Below, in pieces: positions 37,999 to 46,229 of a stretch of 64,000 nucleotides of DNA. Position 1 is the stretch's first letter. Every line of letters begins with the position of its first letter. The notes below the pieces were generated by a model that saw only the letters and a list, made by a program, of their open reading frames with translations, was not told the origin of the DNA and did not search any database. The translations under genes and the position numbers were made by a program. Source of the stretch: an uncultured Verrucomicrobiota bacterium (GTDB taxonomy: Bacteria; Verrucomicrobiota; Kiritimatiellia; CAJWTS01); contig CAJWTS010000004.1 in the NCBI GenBank assembly GCA_913047795.1, positions 23,162 to 87,161 of the forward strand, read 5' to 3'.

Positions 37999-39630
37999 AT
38001 GAAACCCCGAGTATCCAAAGCGCGCGCTAAGAAGGTCAAAAAACGTGCGAAAGCAGCCGAGAAGGCGGGCGCCGGAGCCACTGCTGAACCCCTGCTTAAG
38101 AAATCATCACTGGGCACCGCAATCGGTCTTGCCATGTGGCTCACGGCACTGCTTCTGCTTGACGTGGGTGAAAACCGCCAATTCCTGGTCGATGTCCCGT
38201 CTACAGGCAACCTTCTCGCCAACGCCCTGCTTCTATTGATCGCGCTGGCCGGATGTGCCGTCGCGTTGCACATGATCCGACCGGGTATTCTACGTCAGAA
38301 TTCACGTCTGCTGCTGATCTTCCTGGTCACGCTCCTGACATTAATACCCTCGCATTTCCTGCTCTACTTCGTGGGTCCCGGTACGATCTTGCATATCGCT
38401 GACCCGACAGTCGGTCATTTCCTGATTCCGATCGCCTTAACGCCGCTACTGCTGACGATATTGACCGACCGGCGGGTCGGACTCGTTGCCGGCATCTGGG
38501 TCACGATAGCCGCATCCACCCTCGCTGGACACGATCCGGCCGTCTTGCTGACCGGATCAGCCGTAACCACGGTTACCTGCCTGCTCGCAAGCAACCTCCG
38601 GCAACGCGTGCGCGTTTTTCGCGTCGGTCTCGTCATCGGCGCAACAAGCGTGTTGTGCGCATTGACGCTCTGGATCCTCCGCCGCCCAGGCGAGATCTCA
38701 GACCTCTTCCTGCAACAAGCCCTGGCGGGGCTCGTCAACGGTCTCGCATCGGCCCTGTTCGCGATCGTCTTGCTGCCCATTTTCGAAACCATGTTCAAGA
38801 TCACAACTGACATCACGCTGCTTGAACTATCGGACCTCGGCCACCCCTTGCTGCAGAGGCTCGCCATTCAGGCGCCAGGCACTTACCACCACAGCCTCGT
38901 GGTAGCCAACCTATCCCAGGCAGCTGCGGACGAAATCGGCGCCAACGGCCTCCAAGCCCGTGTTTGCTCTTACTATCACGATATCGGTAAACTGACGAAG
39001 CCGGACTACTTCGTTGAGAACATGCAGTTTCGCGACAATCCACACGATGAACTGACGCCCACCATGAGTACGGTTGTGATTACCTCGCACGTGAAGGACG
39101 GGGTGGAACTGGCGTATCACCACAAGCTTCCGAAACCGGTTGTCGACGTCATACGCGAACACCATGGTACCGGCCTGGTGACCTACTTCCACCACAAGGC
39201 GAAGACGCAGGTTGTCGTTGACGGCGAACCTGCAAACGGCAAGGGTACCGTTGTAGCAGAGGAGGACTTCAGATATCCTGGACCAAAGCCGCAGAGTCGC
39301 GAATCCGGCATCATCCACCTTGCCGACGGAATCGAAAGTGCCTCGCGCACGTTGCAGAAAACGACACCGGCCAGCATCGAAGGCCTCGTCAACGAGATCA
39401 TCAACGACAGGATCGTTGACACCCAGTTGGATCAATGCGACCTGAAGTTCGATGAACTCGGACGTGTCAAACGCGCATTCATCTTCACCCTAACGAACAT
39501 GCTTCATAGCCGCATTGCCTACCCTAAAGATGACAATCGAGATCATCAATCGGCAGAACGTGAGTCCGGCGAGCCCAAAGAGACTGGTCGCGCTGACACA
39601 ACATATCCTGTCGCAAGCCGTTCAAACTGA
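37999..39630 (+). CDS. 7TM-HD family phosphodiesterase (YqfF/PgpH-like)
   Basis: This is a 543-residue membrane protein with a basic N-terminus (residues 1-35, rich in Lys, Arg and Ala). About seven membrane segments follow (roughly 40-270), then a cytoplasmic HD domain. The HD motif is clear: TYHHSLVVANL supplies His, CSYYHDIGKL the HD pair, and EHHGTGLVTYF another ligand. PgpH proteins of this family hydrolyse c-di-AMP. The usual large extracytoplasmic 7TMR-HDED domain appears to be missing, making it shorter than the roughly 700 residues of PgpH. It overlaps ybeY by 101 nt, a conserved gene pairing. Confidence 0.85.
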   Translation: MKPRVSKARAKKVKKRAKAAEKAGAGATAEPLLKKSSLGTAIGLAMWLTALLLLDVGENRQFLVDVPSTGNLLANALLLLIALAGCAVALHMIRPGILRQNSRLLLIFLVTLLTLIPSHFLLYFVGPGTILHIADPTVGHFLIPIALTPLLLTILTDRRVGLVAGIWVTIAASTLAGHDPAVLLTGSAVTTVTCLLASNLRQRVRVFRVGLVIGATSVLCALTLWILRRPGEISDLFLQQALAGLVNGLASALFAIVLLPIFETMFKITTDITLLELSDLGHPLLQRLAIQAPGTYHHSLVVANLSQAAADEIGANGLQARVCSYYHDIGKLTKPDYFVENMQFRDNPHDELTPTMSTVVITSHVKDGVELAYHHKLPKPVVDVIREHHGTGLVTYFHHKAKTQVVVDGEPANGKGTVVAEEDFRYPGPKPQSRESGIIHLADGIESASRTLQKTTPASIEGLVNEIINDRIVDTQLDQCDLKFDELGRVKRAFIFTLTNMLHSRIAYPKDDNRDHQSAERESGEPKETGRADTTYPVASRSN

Positions 39631-40003
39631 AGAATCCCGGTTTACGCATATCGATATCGTGCTCCTGGACGACCTCGGTATCGCACATGTCAACCAGCGC
39701 TGCTTCCAGAAGGATGCGGTCACGGACGTCATCAGTCTCACGTACGCCCCTGCACCAGGAATGGAAGACCTCAGGGCTGAGATCTTTGTCAACGTCCAAC
39801 GTTGCGTGGACCTCGGTCCACGTCACGGTGGCGCAGATCGTGAACTTGCGTTATATATTGCACATGGTTGTAATCATATTATGGGCGGGCGCGACAACGA
39901 ACCGGCGGCGCGTCGACGGATGCGTCGTCGCGAAAACCTTTGGCTGTCCAGCGCCGCGGAGGCAGGCTTGACCAACCACCTGCTCAGCCCAGAGGCGCAT
40001 TGA
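39530..40003 (+). CDS. ybeY: endoribonuclease YbeY
   Basis: YbeY is a metal-dependent RNase needed for 16S rRNA maturation and ribosome quality control. The 157-residue protein has FQKDAVTDVISLTY, the usual segment near the centre, and a metal site YIAHGCNHIMGGRDN. The first two histidines are H112 and H116. The third His of the classical HGxLHLxGYDH is replaced in a GGRDN context (D122), as in the GYKDK variant of Bacteroidetes. The start lies inside the HD gene, and the stop overlaps the next start (TGATG). Confidence 0.85.
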   Translation: MTIEIINRQNVSPASPKRLVALTQHILSQAVQTEESRFTHIDIVLLDDLGIAHVNQRCFQKDAVTDVISLTYAPAPGMEDLRAEIFVNVQRCVDLGPRHGGADRELALYIAHGCNHIMGGRDNEPAARRRMRRRENLWLSSAAEAGLTNHLLSPEAH

Positions 40004-40752
40004 TGTTCCGCCGCGTCGGTCACTCCCTGCGCACCAATACGCTGGTGGGCCTGCTTCTCATCACGCCGGTCGTAGCCACCGTACTGATTTTCCGCTTTCT
40101 GCTCGGACTGGCGACCAACTGGGGCATCGAGCACGGGTTCTTCGACGTCTGGAAAGAGGCCGGTCTCGAGTTACTTTTACGCATCCTCATCTTGTGTGCA
40201 ATTATCGGGCTCCTGTATCTCGTAGGACTCTTTGCACGCAACATCCTGGGGCGGCGCCTGTTTCATCTCGGCGACAAGGTCATATCCGCCATTCCATTTA
40301 TTCGTAATATATACGTGGCGGTGCGCCAGATTTCCGAAAGCCTTTTCACACAACGCAAGTCGTTGTTCAAGGAGGTTGTTCTAGTTGAATACCCCCGTAA
40401 GGGCCTCTACTCCATCGCCTTCGTCACGGCGGACGTCCCGCTTAACATTTCGACGCGCATGTCGACCGCAGAACCAAATGATCGATGCGTGAGCCTTTTC
40501 ATTCCCACCACGCCAAACCCCACGTCGGGCCTGCTTATTCTTGTGCCTGCGAAAGATGTGCGCCGGCTCCCTCTGCCCGTTACCGATGCCTTGACCTTCG
40601 TGATGTCCGGCGGTGCCGTACGTTCCGGTGAGCCCGCGGTTTCTCAACCGCGCCTGCTCGACAGGATCGAAGCTTGGCTTAAGCACGAAGACGAACCCGA
40701 CGAGCCTCCATCGGACGCCACGGAACCGAATGCTCACCGGGACGACGCCTGA
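40003..40752 (+). CDS. DUF502-family membrane protein
   Basis: The 249-residue protein has two membrane helices near the N-terminus (NTLVGLLLITPVVATVLIF; LLLRILILCAIIGLLYLVGL) and a soluble C-terminal domain. DKVISAIPFIRNIYVAVRQI and VVLVEYPRKGLYSIAFVT are the characteristic DUF502 segments, and SLFIPTTPNPTSGLLILVP follows. The function of DUF502 is not established. The last 40 residues are acidic and probably disordered. Translationally coupled to ybeY and 15 nt before recO. Confidence 0.88.
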   Translation: MFRRVGHSLRTNTLVGLLLITPVVATVLIFRFLLGLATNWGIEHGFFDVWKEAGLELLLRILILCAIIGLLYLVGLFARNILGRRLFHLGDKVISAIPFIRNIYVAVRQISESLFTQRKSLFKEVVLVEYPRKGLYSIAFVTADVPLNISTRMSTAEPNDRCVSLFIPTTPNPTSGLLILVPAKDVRRLPLPVTDALTFVMSGGAVRSGEPAVSQPRLLDRIEAWLKHEDEPDEPPSDATEPNAHRDDA

Positions 40753-40767
40753 ACACACGGCCCAGAG

Positions 40768-41583
40768 ATGCATCGACAATTTGTACGTACCGACGCGATC
40801 GTTCTGCGCATCATCCCGTATTCTGCCACATCTGAGATTGTGACATGGATGACCGCCACCCACGGTAAGATTGCCACCATCGTCAAGGGCGCCAAGAGGC
40901 CCAAGAGCGCGTTTCTTGGGCAGTACGACCAGTTCTACACCTGTGAGTTACTCTTTTATACAGGCTCCCGTACGGGTGTCCGCAATGTACGCGAATGTTG
41001 CCCCATCACGACACGGTCCACCCTTCGCCACGATTGGCGGGCGACTGCCTGTGCGTCGTACATCTGCGATCTCGTGGCCCGCAGCATACCGGACGATGCC
41101 CCCTTACCCGAGTTGTTCCGTCTAGTTGACGAGACACTGAACGGCCTTGCGACAGGCACCCAGGCATCGCTCGCGTGCGCGTGGTTCGAACTTCGATTGC
41201 TGGCACTTCTCGGTCTCGGGCCAATTCTTTCAGTCTGTGTAGACTGTGGGGTCGATGACGCAGAGAAACAGAGCGACGCGGTCATCGCGTATGACCGGGG
41301 AGGATTATTGTGTTTGGACTGTGCGAACGGATCACATCCCGACCGCGAGATTGTCGCGCCCGATGTCCTCGCGATAGCGCGTCACCTTGTTCGTTCGGAT
41401 CATCTCTCCGTCACGCGATTACGTCCGACGCGACCGCAGACTTCGCACTTGATGCGTATCGCCGGCCGTTTTATTGCGCATCACCTCGAGATCTATCCCG
41501 CCAGTCGCGCGATTGCGGTCTCGCTTTTCTCCGCGCCGGGTGCAGAACGCGCGGACGATCAAGCGGCGAAGAAACAGGGATAA
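40768..41583 (+). CDS. recO: DNA repair protein RecO
   Basis: RecO loads RecA onto SSB-coated DNA in the RecFOR pathway. The 271-residue protein has an N-terminal OB fold (TDAIVLRIIPYSATSEIVTW; GKIATIVKGAKRPKS, typical of RecO) followed by a helical domain. A zinc-binding-like site CVDCG and LLCLDC is present at about 155-187, as in many RecO proteins. It is the last gene of the + strand block 38.0-41.6 kb. Confidence 0.92.
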   Translation: MHRQFVRTDAIVLRIIPYSATSEIVTWMTATHGKIATIVKGAKRPKSAFLGQYDQFYTCELLFYTGSRTGVRNVRECCPITTRSTLRHDWRATACASYICDLVARSIPDDAPLPELFRLVDETLNGLATGTQASLACAWFELRLLALLGLGPILSVCVDCGVDDAEKQSDAVIAYDRGGLLCLDCANGSHPDREIVAPDVLAIARHLVRSDHLSVTRLRPTRPQTSHLMRIAGRFIAHHLEIYPASRAIAVSLFSAPGAERADDQAAKKQG

Positions 41584-41869
41584 CAACACGGCTGCATGGT
41601 GCGCCGGCAATCGCTTGCTTACATTCCCACCTGGACTCGTGCGGTTTAACCAAAACCGTGGCCACGGTATGTCGATTACGTGTAAACCCGCCGGATGTCG
41701 ATTGATTCGAAAATCGCTTGCTGTAGGGACGCGAGTCGGTTGGTTTGCACGTCGTGTCACGCATGGCGGTTTACGCCAAGCCCATACGTCATCGGCCAGC
41801 ATTTTCATGCGCGGGTCCGCGATCCGCGATTAGGCAGGGAGGGAGCGCGACGCTTTGAGGCCAAAAGAA
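41584..41869. other. intergenic stretch with small palindromes, no gene seen
   Basis: Convergent intergenic DNA between recO and the PEP-CTERM gene. It contains a CGGTTT-AACC-AAAACCG imperfect hairpin near 41642 and the perfect palindrome CCGTGGCCACGG (41656-41667). No T-run follows. Reading frames present lack ribosome-binding sites and family features, and I see no convincing gene. Confidence 0.6.
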
Positions 41870-41904
41870 AACGGCCCGGGTATCCAGCGGATACCCGGGC
41901 CGTT
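41870..41904 (-). terminator. strong rho-independent terminator of the PEP-CTERM gene
   Basis: A perfect 16-bp stem (41870-41885 with 41889-41904) with a 3-nt loop. On the - strand it is followed by TTTCTTTTGG, a T-rich tract. It lies 17 nt after the stop of the PEP-CTERM gene. It has the longest perfect stem of any hairpin noted in the window. Confidence 0.9.
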
Positions 41905-41921
41905 CATCGGAAAGATCCTGG

Positions 41922-42620
41922 CTATACAGTCGCGCTCTTCTTGTCCAGCGTGTCCCGAAGCGAGCGACGGAACGTGATGCCGAGCGAGAGGAAGGCTGCG
42001 GCAAGCAGGCACATTGTGCCGGGCTCCGGCGTCGAATAGGCCCAGTTATCAATACCGAACAGTTGGGTTCCCCCGGCGAAGGCATTGCCTTCCAGGAGGA
42101 TACCGACCGCTGTAACGCTTGTCAGCGCGTCACCAAAGGTTCCGGTACCACCGGTCCAACTGGAGTCCGACAGCGAGATCACGATCGATTGCCAGGTGCC
42201 AACACTGGCGACTCCATAGGTGAACGGGATGGTCCAACGTCCTCCGTTCTCCGTCTGGAAGAATACGGAAGGGCTGGCTGCAGGCGGGTTTGGGCCCGAT
42301 GCAAAAAAGTCGAAATGGAGAAGCATTCCGCCAAACGAAGTGTAGTCGCCTGTATGAAATGTATTTGAGATCACTGCACTCATTGGGCTTGGCGGACCTG
42401 TGTAGTTGTAATTGATCTGCAAATAGTCGCCATCTCCACTGGCTCCCGGCGTGGCGGTCGTCAAGGAGACTGTTCCGTCAGCTCCTCCTCCCTCCAGATC
42501 ACTGACCCAACTTCCGACTCCGGAGTCAAATGTTTCAGGCTGACCCGGCATCACTGCAGCATGTGCAACGAGGCTGATCGTCATCAGGGCTACTATCGCG
42601 AAGGTTCGTACTTTATTCAC
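41922..42620 (-). CDS. exported PEP-CTERM-anchored protein
   Basis: The 232-residue protein has a GTG start preceded by GAGAGGA and a signal peptide of about 21 residues (MNKVRTFAIVALMTISLVAH). The mature part is a beta-rich domain beginning PGQPETFDSGVGSW, like a carbohydrate-binding or laminin-G-type jelly roll. The C-terminus is a PEP-CTERM sorting signal: PEPGT at 198-202, a hydrophobic helix (MCLLAAAFLSLGITF) and RRS. An exosortase should cleave it and deliver the protein to the surface. The charged tail after RRS is longer than usual. The gene is the second of a two-gene operon. Confidence 0.85.
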   Translation of the reverse strand: MNKVRTFAIVALMTISLVAHAAVMPGQPETFDSGVGSWVSDLEGGGADGTVSLTTATPGASGDGDYLQINYNYTGPPSPMSAVISNTFHTGDYTSFGGMLLHFDFFASGPNPPAASPSVFFQTENGGRWTIPFTYGVASVGTWQSIVISLSDSSWTGGTGTFGDALTSVTAVGILLEGNAFAGGTQLFGIDNWAYSTPEPGTMCLLAAAFLSLGITFRRSLRDTLDKKSATV

Positions 42621-42675
42621 TTTGCTTGTCCTCTCTTTTGTTTCGATTACTTACGGTGCAATTGATCGCGTAAGT

Positions 42676-43965
42676 CTAGTCACCGTCAATTTCGACTCGA
42701 TAGAAATGCGGTCCGAGGCCCGATGCACCAGCGTGCACGTAGCTATCACTCGCAATTCCCGAAGCAACGGCCGTGAAGTCCTTGCTGAGGTCTTCCGTAT
42801 ACCACACCGTGTAGGTCCGTCCAGCCAGATACGGCCAGCTAACTTCGACCTGCCCAGCCGCGTTCACATTTGCCGCGAACGACGAATTTGCGTCGTTCGG
42901 ATTCGTGCCGGCACGATACTCGTCGTAGTTGCTTGATCCGTCATTGTCGTTGTCGCTTCCGGATGCGGTGACCTCGCCACCAGCGCCGTCCGGGCTATCA
43001 ACATCGAAGTGCTCGTGCAGCCACCAATACGGCAAGCCATCGGCACTCATCGGATCACTCAGCACCATATTAACTCCGCCCACATCTCCCAGCAGCCGGT
43101 CCAATGGACTCGCTTCGCTGTTCCAGCCCACGGCCTCCCAGAATTCGTATGTGCTGTTGGCGTTGGCATCCAGGTACGCTTTGACCCAGTAGTTGGCCAG
43201 CGTAGGAACACCACCAATCGCGTAGGCACCGCTGACACTCGCGACGGCCGAATGTGCCGGCGACCAGCTGTACTTCGAGGTCGACGAGACGACTCGGATC
43301 GAACCGCTCTGCTCGCCGGTGTAGACCGCTGTACCACTAATCGCGGCCGTTGCCGGTGCACCATCGATTGCAACGTCGTCCAGATAATAGTCCTGACGCG
43401 ATCCGCTCGGCGCTCGGCCGAGCGAGACGCCCATCCAGTCGATATTTGCCAACGTGGCATGAAATCCCTGCACGGTATCTCCGACGCCCTGACGCCAGCC
43501 AGTGGAAAAGGTCAACGGGACTTCGTAGTCTGTCCATTCGCCGACGGGAACTGAGCTGCCGCTGATGTCCGTATACCACCATCCCTCGGGAGAGCTGCTG
43601 TGCATCCAAACGCGCACGAACGACGGCTGCATGTCCTCAGCGAGAAGCTTGAAACGAACGGCAGAAATTCCCGATCCGTAGTAGTCACCGACAAACGCGC
43701 CGCCGCTTGACGAAGCAGTCGCACGCAGGCATTTCTCTTGCGGCGTCACGGAGAAGTTGAGCTTCGGGAAAATAATCCGAACGGATCCGGAGGCGGTGAC
43801 GGGGGATGCGTTCCAGTTGAGCACATCATAGAGTTCCCACCCTGCGCCATCGTCAAAATTCTCTTCGCTGCCTGGGAGCACGCCATACGCTGTCACAGAC
43901 AATGCAACCGCACACAGACAAACGATTACCCAACGACCTACGGTACTTGAACGTTCTGTTCTCAT
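42676..43965 (-). CDS. exported beta-sandwich protein with a calcium-binding-like repeat
   Basis: The 429-residue protein has a signal peptide (RWVIVCLCAVALSVTAYG). Its N-terminal domain begins LPGSEENFDDGAGWELYD and resembles the start of the next gene's product, suggesting a shared jelly-roll module. A middle domain (TAAISGTAVYTGEQSGSIRV) looks like a carboxypeptidase-regulatory-type fold. Near residue 350, GSDNDNDGSSNYDEYRAGTN is a thrombospondin type 3/EF-hand-like calcium loop, and the last 70 residues are beta-rich. There is no PEP-CTERM tail. I chose ATG 43965 because GAGG lies six bases upstream. Confidence 0.75.
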   Translation of the reverse strand: MRTERSSTVGRWVIVCLCAVALSVTAYGVLPGSEENFDDGAGWELYDVLNWNASPVTASGSVRIIFPKLNFSVTPQEKCLRATASSSGGAFVGDYYGSGISAVRFKLLAEDMQPSFVRVWMHSSSPEGWWYTDISGSSVPVGEWTDYEVPLTFSTGWRQGVGDTVQGFHATLANIDWMGVSLGRAPSGSRQDYYLDDVAIDGAPATAAISGTAVYTGEQSGSIRVVSSTSKYSWSPAHSAVASVSGAYAIGGVPTLANYWVKAYLDANANSTYEFWEAVGWNSEASPLDRLLGDVGGVNMVLSDPMSADGLPYWWLHEHFDVDSPDGAGGEVTASGSDNDNDGSSNYDEYRAGTNPNDANSSFAANVNAAGQVEVSWPYLAGRTYTVWYTEDLSKDFTAVASGIASDSYVHAGASGLGPHFYRVEIDGD

Positions 43966-44027
43966 ATCCAGCCTCATCCTCCCTCGTAGTTAGTAACTCT
44001 TCAGATCCCTTATCTATCTTCGGGTTG

Positions 44028-44056
44028 ATTGTCCGACAGCAAGCCCAAGGTGTCAA
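44028..44056 (-). promoter_or_regulatory. promoter of the two-gene exported protein operon
   Basis: On the - strand a perfect TTGACA (44056-44051), 17 bp, then GACAAT (44033-44028), which matches TATAAT at four positions. The expected start lies about 55 nt before ATG 43965. An A/T-rich stretch lies directly upstream of the -35. Confidence 0.65.
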
Positions 44057-44144
44057 CATAAAAGACCGCTTTTTTTGACATAAAAACGCCACGCGGGGGC
44101 CACCAACCAACGATAGCTCTTATTTGCAGCATTTTTGGCCTTCC

Positions 44145-45542
44145 TCATTGTTTCTGACCTGCAAACACATCATTTTTCCATGTTCCGGACAATCTTGTGC
44201 CGTCCGAATAGATGTAAATCCCAGCGCCAGCCTTCTTCCCATCTACAAACATTCCCTCGAATATACCGCCGCTGGGATACGCGTACCGACCCTTCCCGTG
44301 ACGACGACCGGCACGGAAAGCGCCGGAGTACTGCCCGCCACTCGCGTATATATAGGTCCCCGTCCCCTCGCGAAGCCCGCCATCGAAGTCACCGCTATAT
44401 GTATCGCCATTGGCGAAATTCAATACGCCGGTACCATCCATCACATCATTGTTGAAATCGCCTGCGTACCGATTGCCGTTCGCGTACGAATAGACACCCG
44501 CACCCGACTTGGCGCCGCGCGCAAACTCGCCTTCGAACTTGTCTCCGTTCCGATAGTTGAAGACGCCTTCGCCCTCGATCTGATCCTCTCTGAATTCGCC
44601 TTCGTAGCGCGAGCCGGTTCGAAAAGTCAACACGCCGCTGCCATCCTTCATGTCCGCCCGAAAGTCGCCTTCGTACTTCGCGAACTCACCCTTGGCATAC
44701 GTCAGCGTTCCCCGGCCGTGAAACAATCCGTTCCGCACTTCACCCTCGAACGTATCGCCGTTCGGGAAACGCAGCACCGTGCGGGTGGCAGTCGGCGGGG
44801 GGTCCACGGCGGCTGGGACATTAACCATTGGGTCCGGATCACGTGTCCGTTCCGGTTCTCGCTCCACGGGAGGCTTGAACAGTGCCTGATAGTGGTTGAT
44901 GTCTTGCAAGGAAGATGGAGCGTCCAGGACATCACGAATCGGTTGCGGTTGCGCAGGACGCGAGGGGCCGGCCTGAACCTTGGCCTGCAATTGGGTATAG
45001 CGCGCGGCCAGGTCCGCGAGTTGTACCTCCAGCCGCACCTGTCGCTCGGCGGATTTCACGAGCTCCTGTTTCAGCCCCTTGTCCTGAGACGAAACCCACT
45101 TGCCGAAGCGTTTCAGATCTGTCTGCAGGGAACGCTCCCGGATACGCTGCTCGCTCTTATCGGCCTGGCGCATGTTCGTCAGCTTGGACCCGGTTTCCTC
45201 TAGAGAGCCGATTCGTGAATTTACGTCGTCGACCTCCATTTCGTACACGGCCAGACGCTTTACGGTCGAATCGCGAAACGATCGAATCGTACGCTTCGCG
45301 TCCCGGGCGTCGTTCATCACGTAGATCCCGACGGAGAGAAAAACGGCAAATATCAGCAAGATGAGCACCAGCAAGATCCCGGTGATCATCAGCAACACCT
45401 TTCGAACACGCCGGCGCTCCTGTTCGATATACCCCTGAACCACCTCCATGCTGATGCGCGAGTCTACAACCTGCGGAAGGGGTTCTGTATGCGTTGTTAG
45501 ACCCGGTGCGAGGGGCTCTATGTTGTCTGCTTCGTCGTTCAC
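44145..45542 (-). CDS. membrane-anchored coiled-coil MORN-repeat protein
   Basis: The 465-residue protein has a cytoplasmic N-terminus of about 47 residues and a single membrane helix (VLLMITGILLVLILLIFAVF). A coiled-coil region follows (about 80-195), then a Pro-rich linker (about 195-255) and eight or nine MORN repeats to the C-terminus. The repeats read YEGDFRADMKDGSG, YEGEFREDQIEGEG, YSGDFDGGLREGTG and similar. MORN arrays bind lipids or proteins and act as scaffolds. The C-terminal part is predicted to be outside the cytoplasm. It is co-directional with, and 117 nt downstream of, the secretion genes and may belong to that system or have its own promoter. Confidence 0.88.
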   Translation of the reverse strand: MNDEADNIEPLAPGLTTHTEPLPQVVDSRISMEVVQGYIEQERRRVRKVLLMITGILLVLILLIFAVFLSVGIYVMNDARDAKRTIRSFRDSTVKRLAVYEMEVDDVNSRIGSLEETGSKLTNMRQADKSEQRIRERSLQTDLKRFGKWVSSQDKGLKQELVKSAERQVRLEVQLADLAARYTQLQAKVQAGPSRPAQPQPIRDVLDAPSSLQDINHYQALFKPPVEREPERTRDPDPMVNVPAAVDPPPTATRTVLRFPNGDTFEGEVRNGLFHGRGTLTYAKGEFAKYEGDFRADMKDGSGVLTFRTGSRYEGEFREDQIEGEGVFNYRNGDKFEGEFARGAKSGAGVYSYANGNRYAGDFNNDVMDGTGVLNFANGDTYSGDFDGGLREGTGTYIYASGGQYSGAFRAGRRHGKGRYAYPSGGIFEGMFVDGKKAGAGIYIYSDGTRLSGTWKNDVFAGQKQ

Positions 45543-45659
45543 GGTGCGTGTTCAGTCGGATTAGAAATTTTCATGTGTGTTAGGCAGTGGCTTCGCGGGA
45601 CGGGCCGATTTTACATCAGCCCACGGACTCTCGTAACGAATACTCATTAAAATTCCGGG

Positions 45660-46229
45660 CTAGATGGTGATGACGCGTGAGATCACGAGCGTGCCGCGCA
45701 GGTCGGTTGCGCCTGCAGATTCCTCTCCGCCAGCACCGCCCTGTGCCGAGAGATCGAGGCGATTGACGCGAAGGAGATCCGTCTGATTCTGAAGATTGTA
45801 GAGGAAATACACCAAGTCTGTCAGCTTCGTCTCCACCTGAACATCGACGGCAAACTCCTTCAGGAACTCCAGGGGCCGCGGATCACGCAGATTCGTGCGC
45901 TTCAGATTGACATTGTTATTCTGCGCCAACTCCTCCACCACACTCAGAAGAATCTGCCCGGTGATCGCGTCCGACCCCGGCGGCTTCAACCGGTCGCTAT
46001 GAATATCCCATTCGCGCTTCACATCGTCACGCATGGCGAGTGCCTTGCTGTTCACCTGCAACTTATGCTCAAGGGTCACGATCTCGCGATCGATCTCGTC
46101 CAGATTCCTCAAGGTCGGCCGGACGACGAGTAGATCGGCGGCGAGCAAGATGAGGAAGACCACCGCTGATACCGCGAGCCATTGCTCGCGGGCGCCAAGC
46201 TTCAACTTTCCGGCGCGCTTAGCCATCAT
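45660..46229 (-). CDS. type II secretion/pilus inner-membrane protein, PilO/GspM-like
   Basis: The 189-residue protein has one N-terminal membrane helix (WLAVSAVVFLILLAADLLVV). A coiled-coil segment (LRNLDEIDREIVTLEHKL) and a small ferredoxin-like domain with LVYFLYNLQNQTDLLRVNRL follow, the pattern of PilO and GspM. These proteins form the inner-membrane platform with PilN/GspL. AGGAGGGT precedes the ATG, and the start overlaps the PilM-PilN stop. Last gene of the tight secretion array. Confidence 0.75.
   Translation of the reverse strand: MMAKRAGKLKLGAREQWLAVSAVVFLILLAADLLVVRPTLRNLDEIDREIVTLEHKLQVNSKALAMRDDVKREWDIHSDRLKPPGSDAITGQILLSVVEELAQNNNVNLKRTNLRDPRPLEFLKEFAVDVQVETKLTDLVYFLYNLQNQTDLLRVNRLDLSAQGGAGGEESAGATDLRGTLVISRVITI

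Noticed and set aside
41474..41833. Small open frames after recO
   Set aside because: They are Arg/Thr-rich, lack ribosome-binding sites and overlap one another on both strands.
44124..45203. 359-codon frame antisense to the MORN gene
   Set aside because: The repeated sequence of the MORN gene keeps the opposite strand open. The predicted product has no recognisable domain.
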